Assembly: GCF_001436605.1 (NCBI RefSeq)
Contig: NZ_AYZL01000016.1
Span: forward strand, 1-64,000
Source: Holzapfeliella floricola DSM 23037 = JCM 16512
GTDB taxonomy: Bacteria > Bacillota > Bacilli > Lactobacillales > Lactobacillaceae
Reading direction: 5' to 3'
DNA length: 64,000 bases
Positions 8,747 to 17,210 of the stretch are shown here, piece by piece (within the stretch, counting starts at the first letter, position 1; each line of letters starts with the position of its first letter). The notes under the pieces were generated by a model. It was given only the letters and a program-made list of their open reading frames with translations. It made no database searches and was not told the origin of the DNA. The position numbers and the translations under genes were made by a program.

Positions 8747-10744
8747 TCATTCTCCTTGTAATTCTAAAATTGCATCCCTCAAATTAGCCGCTGTTTCAAA
8801 ATCAAGCTTTTGCGCAGCGCCTTCCATTTGTGTTGTCAAATCACCAATTAACGCTTGTTTTTGATCTTTAGTCATTTCAGAAAAGTCAAAATCCGTTAAT
8901 TTCTTGTCATCAGATTTATCACTTGATTTCTCGTTAACTGAAATAACATCGCGAATTGGTTTGATAATGGTCTTAGGGGTAATATGATGTTTTTCGTTGT
9001 AAGCTTCTTGAATTTCACGACGACGGTGTGTTTCATCTATCGCAATTTTCATTGATTTGGTTATCTTATCAGCATACATAATCACTTCGCCATTTTGATT
9101 ACGTGCAGCACGTCCAATTGTTTGAATCAATGGTCGTTCAGACCTTAAAAATCCCTCTTTGTCTGCATCTAAAATAGCCACTAAAGAAACTTCAGGAACG
9201 TCCAAACCTTCTCTAAGTAAATTAATACCGATTAAAACATCAAATTCACCCTGTCTTAAATCATGAATAATTTGTGTACGTTCAAGCGACTTTATTTCGC
9301 TGTGTAAGTATTTCACACGAATCCCTAAATCCTTCAGGTAATCTGTTAAGTCTTCGGACATTTTTTTAGTTAAAGTTGTAATAAAAACTCGCTCATTTTT
9401 CTCAACACGATGATTAATTTCACTAACTAAATCATCGATTTGACCCATGATTGGTCTCACCTCGATTACAGGATCTAATAATCCAGTTGGTCTGATGACT
9501 TGTTCAACAATATCATGTGTTCGGTTCAACTCATACTCACCTGGAGTTGCTGAGACATACAAAATTTGATTGACGTGTTCTTCAAATTCTTCAAGTGTTA
9601 ATGGGCGGTTGTCTAGTGCACTTGGTAGTCTAAATCCATAATCAATCAACATTTGCTTACGTGCGCGATCTCCATTATGCATCCCTCTGATTTGAGGCAT
9701 TGTCACATGGGATTCATCAACCATAATTAAAAAATCTTTTGGAAAGAAATCAATTAGTGTATAAGGCGGTTCACCTTCTGCACGACCTTCCATGTGACGT
9801 GAGTAATTTTCGATACCATTGGTATAACCCATTTCTTTCATCATTTCAACGTCATAATGTGTACGTTGTTCAAGACGCTGAGCTTCGAGTAACTTATTAT
9901 CACTTTTTAATTCCGTTAATCGCTCATTGAGTTCTTTTTCAATGCGAGCAATTGCTTTTTCCATCTGCTCATCATTTGTTGTGAAATGCGTGGCTGGAAA
10001 AAGTGTCACAATTTTCTTTTCAGCTATTTTTTCACCTGTTAATGCATCGACTTCAACAATACGGTCAATTTCATCGCCAAAAAATTCGACACGATAAATA
10101 TTTTGAGTAAATCCTGCGGGGAAAATTTCAACAATATCCCCTCGAACACGGAACCGGCCACGTTGAAAATCAATGTCATTACGATCATATTGATTCTCCA
10201 CTAATAAACGAAGTAACTCATTTCGGTCCATTTCAGATCCAGTTGAAAGTGAAATAATATGCTTAGCGTATTCTTTTGGATCCCCTAATCCAAAGATACT
10301 CGAAACGCTTGCCACAATAATTGTATCATTTCGCTGCAAAAGTGCGCTTGTCGCTGCGTGTCGTAGCTGATCAATTTCATCATTGATAGCAGAATCTTTT
10401 TCGATATACGTATCTGATGAAGGTACGTAGGCTTCTGGTTGATAATAATCATAGTAAGAAACAAAGTATTCAACTGCATTTTCTGGAAAGAATTCTTTGA
10501 ATTCGCTGTATAGTTGGCCAGCTAATGTCTTATTATGTGACAAAATCAATGTTGGTTTATTCACTTGTTCGATAATATTAGCCATTGTAAATGTCTTACC
10601 GGTTCCTGTTGCCCCTTGTAAAATCTGTTCTTTTTTATGGTCTTTAAAGCCTCTAACCAATTTTTTTATAGCTTGGCCTTGGTCACCAGCCGGTTGATAA
10701 TCTGATTTTAATTTAAATTTATTTTGATTAATTTCAGGAGTCAT
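8747..10744 (-). CDS. uvrB: Excinuclease ABC subunit B
   Basis: The 665-residue helicase-like damage-verification subunit shows Walker [11 protein letters not shown] (about residues 45-54), the beta-hairpin region with [20 protein letters not shown], the SATPG helicase motif and a C-terminal UVR domain ([16 protein letters not shown]) that contacts UvrC. AAAGG stands before the ATG. No GAAC-N4-GTTC LexA box is present in the 110 bases upstream, unlike recA in this window. A TATAAT lies at 10807-10812, just before the pgm terminator hairpin (see findings). Confidence 0.98.
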   Translation of the reverse strand: MTPEINQNKFKLKSDYQPAGDQGQAIKKLVRGFKDHKKEQILQGATGTGKTFTMANIIEQVNKPTLILSHNKTLAGQLYSEFKEFFPENAVEYFVSYYDYYQPEAYVPSSDTYIEKDSAINDEIDQLRHAATSALLQRNDTIIVASVSSIFGLGDPKEYAKHIISLSTGSEMDRNELLRLLVENQYDRNDIDFQRGRFRVRGDIVEIFPAGFTQNIYRVEFFGDEIDRIVEVDALTGEKIAEKKIVTLFPATHFTTNDEQMEKAIARIEKELNERLTELKSDNKLLEAQRLEQRTHYDVEMMKEMGYTNGIENYSRHMEGRAEGEPPYTLIDFFPKDFLIMVDESHVTMPQIRGMHNGDRARKQMLIDYGFRLPSALDNRPLTLEEFEEHVNQILYVSATPGEYELNRTHDIVEQVIRPTGLLDPVIEVRPIMGQIDDLVSEINHRVEKNERVFITTLTKKMSEDLTDYLKDLGIRVKYLHSEIKSLERTQIIHDLRQGEFDVLIGINLLREGLDVPEVSLVAILDADKEGFLRSERPLIQTIGRAARNQNGEVIMYADKITKSMKIAIDETHRRREIQEAYNEKHHITPKTIIKPIRDVISVNEKSSDKSDDKKLTDFDFSEMTKDQKQALIGDLTTQMEGAAQKLDFETAANLRDAILELQGE

Positions 10745-10766
10745 CTTGCACCTTTCCCTTCAGCTA

Positions 10767-10797
10767 AATAAAAAAGTTGGATATTAATTATCCAACT
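10767..10797 (-). terminator. Terminator after pgm
   Basis: On the minus strand AGTTGGATA, a 5-base loop and TATCCAACT form a perfect 9-bp stem (arms 10789-10797 and 10775-10783), followed by a T-rich tail TTTTTATTT. It lies about 60 bases after the pgm stop and before uvrB. Confidence 0.88.
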
Positions 10798-10855
10798 CTT
10801 ACAGTAATTATAGTTTAGCACTTGCCAATGATTATGACTATTTCAAAAGTCTGAC

Positions 10856-12586
10856 TTATTGTGTCATTAATTCAAAAAATACTTTTTGATAATTTTCGAT
10901 TTTTTCATCGGCTTGTTTTTGAGTATCTGTCTCTACACCAATATACAATTTTATTTTAGGCTCAGTTCCTGAAGGCCTCAAAGCAAGCCAAGTGCCGTCT
11001 TTTAAGTAATACTTTAATACGTCGGCTTTAGGATATTGTATAAACGCTTCTTCTTTACCTTCATAATGGATAACTTGACTCAGATAATCTTCGATTTTAA
11101 CAATATCTGTTCCATCAAGATCTGTTAATAAATGGCTTCGCAATCTTTGCATTAACTGTTTCATTTTCATAGCACCGTCTAAGCCATCAAACTCAAACGA
11201 GTATGTTTTTTCAACAAAATAGCCATATTTTTGATAGATATCTTGCATGGCATCATACAATGTTTTGTCCTTAGCTTTATAAAATGCAGCTGTTTCAGCT
11301 AATATCAAAGCAGCTTGCATGGCATCCTTATCGCGCACAAAGTCTTTAAGTAAATAACCATAACTTTCTTCAAATCCAAATAGAAAGTGTCCTGAGTGCG
11401 ATTCGTTTAATCGTTCAATTTCTTCACCAATGTATTTAAAGCCAGTTAGAACATTGCAGCACTTAACACCATAATCAGTTGCAATTTTGGCGGGTAATTC
11501 ACTTGAAACAATACTTTTAACAATCTCACTATTTTGTTCTAATTGACCTAGTTGATAACGAGATTCCAAAATATATTGTGTTACAATTGCCGCAATTTGG
11601 TTACCTGTTAGTACTTCGAAATTGTGCTCTGAATTTCTAACTGCAACACCTAACCTGTCAGCATCAGGATCAGTTGCAATAATTAAATCGGCCGCAACTT
11701 CATCCGCTTGTTTTTTAGCCAAATCAAATGTTTCTATGAACTCAGGATTTGGTGTTTTAATTGTTGAAAAGCCAGGATCTAGAATTGCCTGCTTAGCTAC
11801 CACATACACTTGTTTAAAATGATTCATTTCAAAAACTTGACGATATAACATCTTACCCGTTCCATGAAGTGGGGTATAAACAATTTTCAAGTCTTTTCCC
11901 TGTTCCTTGTTCAGCTCTTCGTTAATCGAAACTGTTTTTAATTTTTCTAAATAGGCTTGATCGACATCTTCACCGATATAGGTTAAAAGTCCGGAGGCTT
12001 CTAAATCCGTAATTGAGGCTGTCTCGATATCAAACAAGTTCGTAATTTTTTCTAGTTCATCGACAACAATTTGAACATTCTTGGGTGGCATCTGACCGCC
12101 ATCTTCACCATAAATTTTGTAGCCATTATATTCTTTTGAATTATGACTAGCTGTAATCATAATTCCAGCATAAGCTTCCAAATGACGAATTGCAAAAGAC
12201 AGTTCCGGTGTGGGCCTTAAAGCATCGAATAAGTAAACAGGAATTTGATGATGTCCCAGAATTTGAGCACAGTGTGTTGCAAATTCTGCTGAGTGTAAAC
12301 GAGAATCATAACTAATTACAACTCCACGCTTTTTATCATTAACAGACAATTGATCCATCAAACGAGCCAACCCTTCGGTAGTTTGCCCGACTGTTAATAA
12401 GTTTAATCGATTTGTTCCGGGCCCCATAATAGCACGCATCCCTGCAGTCCCAAATTCCAAATTATTACTGAATGCTTCCTGCGCTTGCTTATTATCAGCT
12501 TGTATATTAGTTAATTCTTTTTTCAAGTAATCAGGTAATTTTTCCTGATTATCTTGCCAAATTGCAATATTATCTTGCCAGTTCAT
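10856..12586 (-). CDS. pgm: Phospho-sugar mutase (alpha-phosphoglucomutase, PgcA type)
   Basis: The 576-residue alpha-D-phosphohexomutase has the phosphoserine loop TASHN at 145-149 (Ser147), the metal-binding DPDADRLGV loop, the sugar-binding GFEESYGY and the phosphate-binding RPSGTEPK near the C-terminus. It interconverts glucose 6-phosphate and glucose 1-phosphate, feeding UDP-glucose for envelope glycans. Length and motifs match PgcA of Bacillus and the phosphoglucomutase of lactobacilli, rather than the shorter GlmM. It stands alone between two terminators, with its own -10 box upstream. Phosphomannomutase activity cannot be excluded. Confidence 0.95.
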   Translation of the reverse strand: MNWQDNIAIWQDNQEKLPDYLKKELTNIQADNKQAQEAFSNNLEFGTAGMRAIMGPGTNRLNLLTVGQTTEGLARLMDQLSVNDKKRGVVISYDSRLHSAEFATHCAQILGHHQIPVYLFDALRPTPELSFAIRHLEAYAGIMITASHNSKEYNGYKIYGEDGGQMPPKNVQIVVDELEKITNLFDIETASITDLEASGLLTYIGEDVDQAYLEKLKTVSINEELNKEQGKDLKIVYTPLHGTGKMLYRQVFEMNHFKQVYVVAKQAILDPGFSTIKTPNPEFIETFDLAKKQADEVAADLIIATDPDADRLGVAVRNSEHNFEVLTGNQIAAIVTQYILESRYQLGQLEQNSEIVKSIVSSELPAKIATDYGVKCCNVLTGFKYIGEEIERLNESHSGHFLFGFEESYGYLLKDFVRDKDAMQAALILAETAAFYKAKDKTLYDAMQDIYQKYGYFVEKTYSFEFDGLDGAMKMKQLMQRLRSHLLTDLDGTDIVKIEDYLSQVIHYEGKEEAFIQYPKADVLKYYLKDGTWLALRPSGTEPKIKLYIGVETDTQKQADEKIENYQKVFFELMTQ

Positions 12587-12609
12587 TAAAACAACTCCTC
12601 TTAAAAACT

Positions 12610-12638
12610 ATTATACCTGGAATTGTCACAAAAAAAAG
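12610..12638 (-). promoter_or_regulatory. Probable promoter of pgm
   Basis: A perfect TATAAT on the minus strand (12615-12610) lies about 25 bases before the pgm start. The T-run of the trxB terminator occupies the -35 position at 17-base spacing (TTTTTT). The terminator tail and promoter are thus interlocked. Only the -10 is convincing. Confidence 0.45.
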
Positions 12639-12656
12639 CCTTAAACAAGGCTTTTG
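12630..12656 (-). terminator. Terminator after trxB
   Basis: AAAAGCCTT and AAGGCTTTT (12647-12655 and 12634-12642) form a 9-bp stem with a 4-base loop and a long T-tail in the minus direction, immediately after the trxB stop codon. Confidence 0.88.
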
Positions 12657-12662
12657 AAAATC

Positions 12663-13589
12663 TTAATGTTTGAGTTCTTGAATATAATCGTAGACTTGTT
12701 GACCCCCATTACCACCATCACCAACAGCTGTGGTAATTTGACGCAATGCTTTTTCACGCACATCTCCGACTGCAAAAATACCAGGAACTTTTGTTTTCAT
12801 TAGTTCATCAGTTTGAATCCAACCATTTTCATTCAAGATTCCCAAATCTTTGAACGGTTCTGTAATTGGATAGATACCAACATAAATGAATACACCAGAA
12901 GCTTCTACTTTCTTTTGTTCACCAGTGTTTTTATCTTTATAAGTTACACTAGTTATTTTTTGACCGTCACCATCAATGGTTTCGACTTGCGCATCCCAAA
13001 TGAAGTTCATTTTATCATTTTTGAAGGCGCGTTCTTGTAAAATTTGTTGTGCTTTTAATTCTGAACGACGGTGAATTAAAGTGACAGATTTAGCTAACTG
13101 AGTAAGATAAATACCTTCTTCAACAGCTGAATCTCCACCACCGACAACGACTACGTCTTTGTCTCTAAAGAATGCACCATCACAAACAGCACAGTATGAA
13201 ACTCCCATTCCAGAATACTCTTCTTCTCCTGGAACACCTAAGTGTTTGTGTTGTGCCCCTGTAGCAATTACAACACTAAGAGCTTCAATATCACCATCAT
13301 CAGTATGAATAGTTTTATGGTCTCCGTGGTCAGTAATTCCTGACACATTTCCATAACCATATTCTGCTCCAAATTTAATAGCAGAAGCATACATTTTTTC
13401 ACTTAGTTCAGGCCCTTTGACGTTTTCAAAACCTGGGTAATTTTCAACGTCAGCCGTATTATTCATTTGACCACCATAGATACCACGGTCCAAAATCAAA
13501 ACCGATAAATTAGAACGTGAAGCATATAAAGCAGCAGTCAGACCACCTGGACCTGCACCAATTACAACAACATCATATTTTTTTGTCAT
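12663..13589 (-). CDS. trxB: Thioredoxin-disulfide reductase
   Basis: The 308-residue flavoprotein has the N-terminal FAD-binding motif GAGPGGLTAA (residues 11-20), the redox-active CAVC (Cys133, Cys136), the NADPH-binding GGGDSAVEEG and the C-terminal FAD motif FAVGDVR. It passes electrons from NADPH to thioredoxin in the cytoplasm. It is a single-gene unit with a good promoter (13626-13654) and its own terminator. Nothing unusual is seen. Confidence 0.97.
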   Translation of the reverse strand: MTKKYDVVVIGAGPGGLTAALYASRSNLSVLILDRGIYGGQMNNTADVENYPGFENVKGPELSEKMYASAIKFGAEYGYGNVSGITDHGDHKTIHTDDGDIEALSVVIATGAQHKHLGVPGEEEYSGMGVSYCAVCDGAFFRDKDVVVVGGGDSAVEEGIYLTQLAKSVTLIHRRSELKAQQILQERAFKNDKMNFIWDAQVETIDGDGQKITSVTYKDKNTGEQKKVEASGVFIYVGIYPITEPFKDLGILNENGWIQTDELMKTKVPGIFAVGDVREKALRQITTAVGDGGNGGQQVYDYIQELKH

Positions 13590-13625
13590 AGTATCTCCTC
13601 ACTTACTATAAATAAGTATATAGAG

Positions 13626-13654
13626 ATTATATCCTATCTCAACTTATTTTGCAA
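13626..13654 (-). promoter_or_regulatory. Promoter of trxB
   Basis: On the minus strand TTGCAA (13654-13649) and a perfect TATAAT (13631-13626) are 17 bases apart, about 37 bases before the trxB start. It is one of the better sigma-A promoters in the window. Confidence 0.75.
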
Positions 13655-13660
13655 AACCTA

Positions 13661-14671
13661 TTATTGAAATTCTCGTTTTAATGGACGATGCATCATATTT
13701 GTAATTTCAACTTCAACTTCAGTTTGTTCGTATAATACGCGATAAACCGCTTCTGAAATTGGTAAGTCTAGATTTAGTTCTTCAGCTAGTTCATGAACAG
13801 CTTGGGCAGTTTTTACCCCTTCTACAACCATTCCCATATTATTGACAACATCATCTAAACTTTTGCCTTCTGCCAATTGTTTACCGGCACGCCAATTTCT
13901 AGAGTTGGAACTTGAAGCAGTCACAATTAAGTCGCCAATTCCTGAAAGACCATAAAACGTTTCCTTTTGTCCACCCAATGCTTCACCAACTAAAGCTAGT
14001 TCACGAATTCCTCGCGTAATCAAAGCTGCTAATGCATTAATTTCATATCCTTTGCCTGCAATCATTCCAGCAGCTAAAGCTAATACGTTTTTAATAGCAC
14101 CACCGACTTCGACACCGATTGGATCAGAATTTGTATATAATCGGACATAGTCACGTGTGAACATCTGTTGAACAGTTTTTGCATTTTCTTCATTGTATGA
14201 AGCAACAGAAAGAGTTGTTAAATCTTTTTGAGAAGCATTTTCTGCGTGACTTGGTCCTGAAATAACAACCATATTATCAACCACGGATTTATCAAACTCT
14301 TGCTCAATAATTTGAGAGACAATACGTTTCGTTCCGGGTTCAATCCCTTTGGTTGCACTCATCAAAATAGGATTGTTAGCAGTAGACAATAGCGGTTTCA
14401 ATTGTTTTGAAACGCTTACAATTGCTGCTGTTGGGATAACAAATAAAATCCCTGAAGCATCTTTAACAGCTTCAGCTAAATCTGTAGTGGCAGTTATTGG
14501 TTTGCTAAATTTAAAGTTTGCTAAATACTTACTATTGGTCTGCAAATTATTAATTTCAGCTGCAACATCTTCTTCAATTCCATACAAACAAACTTCATAA
14601 TCATTTTCAGCTAAGATATTAGCTAAAGTACTTCCCCATGATCCTGATCCTAATACCGTAATTTTTTTCAT
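13661..14671 (-). CDS. gpsA: Glycerol-3-phosphate dehydrogenase [NAD(P)+]
   Basis: The protein starts MKKITVLGSGSWGSTLA with the NAD-binding GxGxxG, and includes SGPSHAENA and the conserved GGAIKNVLALAAGM containing the catalytic lysine. It makes sn-glycerol 3-phosphate from dihydroxyacetone phosphate for phospholipid and lipoteichoic acid synthesis. An ATG at 14692 overlapping the lgt stop would add seven residues (MKRGIVI), but AAAAGGGG stands nine to ten bases before the ATG at 14671, so the 336-residue form is preferred. It follows lgt in the hprK-lgt-gpsA operon. Confidence 0.96.
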   Translation of the reverse strand: MKKITVLGSGSWGSTLANILAENDYEVCLYGIEEDVAAEINNLQTNSKYLANFKFSKPITATTDLAEAVKDASGILFVIPTAAIVSVSKQLKPLLSTANNPILMSATKGIEPGTKRIVSQIIEQEFDKSVVDNMVVISGPSHAENASQKDLTTLSVASYNEENAKTVQQMFTRDYVRLYTNSDPIGVEVGGAIKNVLALAAGMIAGKGYEINALAALITRGIRELALVGEALGGQKETFYGLSGIGDLIVTASSSNSRNWRAGKQLAEGKSLDDVVNNMGMVVEGVKTAQAVHELAEELNLDLPISEAVYRVLYEQTEVEVEITNMMHRPLKREFQ

Positions 14672-14691
14672 AATAACAATACCCCTTTTCA

Positions 14692-15528
14692 TTAGCGTTC
14701 ATAAGGAAACTTGAAGCCGCTACCTTCTATATACTCTTTTGGTTTTACAACTTTTCTACGATAAATCATAATGCCAACTACTACGACAAATAAAATCGCT
14801 GACAACGCTTGAGAAACACGAATACTACCTAGTAGCAAGCTATCTGTTCGCATACCTTCTACAAAAAATCTAACAATTGAATACCATAAGACATAAGATA
14901 AGGCAACTTCACCTTGTTTAAATACATGTTTATGTCTCAATACTAAAATTAGTATTAAGCCAATCAAGTTGAAAAATGACTCATATAAAAATGTTGGTTG
15001 ACGATATGCACCATCAATAAACATTTGTTGGATAATAAAATCTGGCAAATGTAAGCCTTTCAAGAAATCAAGTGAAGTCACTGCTCCATAAGCTTCTTGA
15101 TTCATAAAGTTACCCCAACGTCCCATAATTTGCGCCAACATAACACCAGGTGTAATAACATCTAGTAATAACCATGTTGGTAGATGTCGATAATATGTAT
15201 AAACGATTAATGTGATTAATCCAGCAATTAATCCACCATATATTGCAATTCCACCTTGCCAAATCATAAAGATTTTAGCTGGATCCTGCGCATACTCTGG
15301 CCACTGAAAAGCAACATAGTATAAACGCGCACCAATAAAACCTATTGGCAAAATAAAGAAAAGCAAATCAATAATATCATCAGGCATAATTTGACGTTTT
15401 TTAGCTTCACTTGTTGCCATTAATACTGCCACAATCACACCTGTCATGATAATAATACCATACCAACGTACACTAAATGGGCCTAAGTTGAAGGCAACTG
15501 GAGATAATGATTGTAAAAAATTGATCAT
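14692..15528 (-). CDS. lgt: Prolipoprotein diacylglyceryl transferase
   Basis: The 278-residue polytopic membrane protein carries the Lgt signature GRWGNFMNQEAYG (about residues 136-148) and several hydrophobic segments. It transfers diacylglycerol from phosphatidylglycerol to the lipobox cysteine of prolipoproteins; PstS in this window is one predicted substrate. Its ATG overlaps the hprK stop codon (TAATG), giving a coupled hprK-lgt pair as in other lactobacilli. Confidence 0.97.
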   Translation of the reverse strand: MINFLQSLSPVAFNLGPFSVRWYGIIIMTGVIVAVLMATSEAKKRQIMPDDIIDLLFFILPIGFIGARLYYVAFQWPEYAQDPAKIFMIWQGGIAIYGGLIAGLITLIVYTYYRHLPTWLLLDVITPGVMLAQIMGRWGNFMNQEAYGAVTSLDFLKGLHLPDFIIQQMFIDGAYRQPTFLYESFFNLIGLILILVLRHKHVFKQGEVALSYVLWYSIVRFFVEGMRTDSLLLGSIRVSQALSAILFVVVVGIMIYRRKVVKPKEYIEGSGFKFPYER

Positions 15529-16481
15529 TAGTTCACATCTCCTTGATTATCTTGCTTATTTTGTTCAATTAGTTCTGTTAGCTGGTTTTCAAATACTTTG
15601 GTTGCATCAAATCCAAGATTCTTAGCTCTAAAGTTCATCGCAGCGACTTCAATAATAATAGATAAATTACGTCCTACTTTGACAGGAATTGTCATTTTCG
15701 GAACATCCACGTCAAAAATAGTTTGATAGTCATCCGCTGAACCCAAACGATCATAAGAAGCTTTTGGGTCCCAATTTTCTAGATTAACAATAAGAGATAT
15801 CGGGGTGGATTGTCTAACGGCACCAACACCAAACAAATTCATCACATCAACAATACCAATGCCCCTGATTTCAAGCAAGTGTTTTAAAATTGAGGGTGCC
15901 TCACCAACAATCGTTTTTTCATCTTGCTGAAACACATCTACGCGATCATCTGCAATTAGTCGATGCCCTCTTTGAACTAGTTCGAGTGCAGTTTCACTCT
16001 TACCAATCCCAGAGTTACCTGTTAGTAAAATGCCTGTTCCATAAATATCAACTAAAACACCGTGAATACTTTGGCGTTCAGCCAATTTATAGTCTAAATA
16101 ATCAGTAATTACGCTAGACAAGCGAGTTGTTGGCAACTTTGAAATTAGTACAGGCATTTTATTTTTTTCAGCTGCCTCTATTAATTCTTTAGGTGGCGTT
16201 AAATCTCTTGAAATCAAGAATACAGGTGTACTTTCTGTACACATTTTAGTAAAAACATTCAAACGTTCGTCAGGTGTTAGCTGATTAGCAAATGAAATTT
16301 CGGTCATTCCAAATAGTTGTATACGTTCGTGTGGGTAATAATCAAAGTACCCTGTCAATTCCAATCCTGGTCTTGATATATCGCTAACATAAATACGCTT
16401 ATTATCTAGATACTCTTCTCCTACCAAAACCGTCAAGTCATTATCTTTTGCGAAATTTTTAATACTGACGTAATTTAACAT
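15528..16481 (-). CDS. hprK: HPr kinase/phosphorylase
   Basis: The 317-residue protein has Walker A GNSGIGKS at 155-162 and the HprK signature [15 protein letters not shown], with the usual C-terminal region. It phosphorylates HPr on Ser46 when glycolytic intermediates are high and dephosphorylates it otherwise, setting CcpA-dependent catabolite repression. It heads the hprK-lgt-gpsA operon. It lies 75 bases after the small membrane protein genes, which in related genomes also stand before hprK. Confidence 0.97.
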   Translation of the reverse strand: MLNYVSIKNFAKDNDLTVLVGEEYLDNKRIYVSDISRPGLELTGYFDYYPHERIQLFGMTEISFANQLTPDERLNVFTKMCTESTPVFLISRDLTPPKELIEAAEKNKMPVLISKLPTTRLSSVITDYLDYKLAERQSIHGVLVDIYGTGILLTGNSGIGKSETALELVQRGHRLIADDRVDVFQQDEKTIVGEAPSILKHLLEIRGIGIVDVMNLFGVGAVRQSTPISLIVNLENWDPKASYDRLGSADDYQTIFDVDVPKMTIPVKVGRNLSIIIEVAAMNFRAKNLGFDATKVFENQLTELIEQNKQDNQGDVN

Positions 16482-16556
16482 GGCAAATCCTCGTCTTTCT
16501 TCTACTTTGTAGCTTTATTTTATCATTCTATTACTAATTTTTCGAAACATCTCGTT

Positions 16557-16913
16557 TTATTTTAAATTGTTTTGAAAAAAGTTAGTGGCCATTCGTTGCA
16601 CTAAGGTGATGATAATGGCACAAATTATAGTTGCCCAAAAGCTTGAAATTGCAATGGCACCACCTGAAAATGCGATGGCAATTGCTAATGTAAGACCATT
16701 AATGACTAACGCAAAAAGACCCAAACTTAAAAAGGTTAGTGGCAAAGCAAAAAATTGTAAAATTGGTGTCAGCGTTGTACTTAAGAAAGTTAAAATAATA
16801 CCTACAACTATAGCCGACAGTAGATTGTCCACATAAACCATCTTAGGAAACAATCCCGCTAGTGCAATCAAAACAACCGCATTAATAAGAGACTTGCCAA
16901 TAAACCTAGTCAT
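16557..16913 (-). CDS. Phage holin family 4 / YvlD-like membrane protein
   Basis: A 118-residue protein that is almost entirely hydrophobic, with about four membrane helices. TRFIGKSLINAVVLIALAG at the start and FLSTTLTPILQFFALPLTF fit the YvlD family (phage holin superfamily 4). It is not a prophage holin: there are no phage genes around. In Firmicutes such proteins sit beside envelope-stress PspC-like genes and hprK. It overlaps the preceding small membrane gene by eight bases. Function unknown. Confidence 0.75.
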   Translation of the reverse strand: MTRFIGKSLINAVVLIALAGLFPKMVYVDNLLSAIVVGIILTFLSTTLTPILQFFALPLTFLSLGLFALVINGLTLAIAIAFSGGAIAISSFWATIICAIIITLVQRMATNFFQNNLK

Positions 16914-17199
16914 GTGTATCCTCCTTTTTTTCTTCTGTTACATTTTCAGCATGTTTGCGTGCTGAATTTGGTTTGTAATATCTATGGTACCGATTATTTT
17001 TAAAGTAGTTTTTATTAAATTTGGTTGTTCCTTTACGTCGATTATGTGCAACATAAATCCACATCCCAATAGCAAATATAATGAATAATGGCAAAATAAA
17101 CTTGAATAAAACAGTAAGAATTAGTCCAAGCATCATAAAGAAAATAACCACTAGCATAATTAAAAATAAGATTCCTAACACAATTAGAAAAACTGACAT
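16906..17199 (-). CDS. Small membrane protein of unknown function
   Basis: I do not recognise this 97-residue protein. Residues 1-52 are strongly hydrophobic (two membrane segments); the rest is highly charged and aromatic, with RYHRYYKPNSARKHAEN and an acidic/basic end TEEKKEDTHD, probably cytoplasmic. It lies just after the glycerophosphodiesterase gene (12-base gap) and overlaps the YvlD-like gene, the place where related genomes often carry PspC-like or other small membrane genes. TTTAGTTAACTAAAGGAG precedes the start, giving a good ribosome-binding site. Confidence 0.7.
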   Translation of the reverse strand: MSVFLIVLGILFLIMLVVIFFMMLGLILTVLFKFILPLFIIFAIGMWIYVAHNRRKGTTKFNKNYFKNNRYHRYYKPNSARKHAENVTEEKKEDTHD

Positions 17200-17210
17200 T
17201 TTGTTCTCCT

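Noticed and set aside
16557-16913. Prophage holin
   Set aside because: The family name (phage holin 4/YvlD) is historical; no lysin, integrase or structural phage gene is nearby, and the gene lies in a conserved housekeeping cluster.
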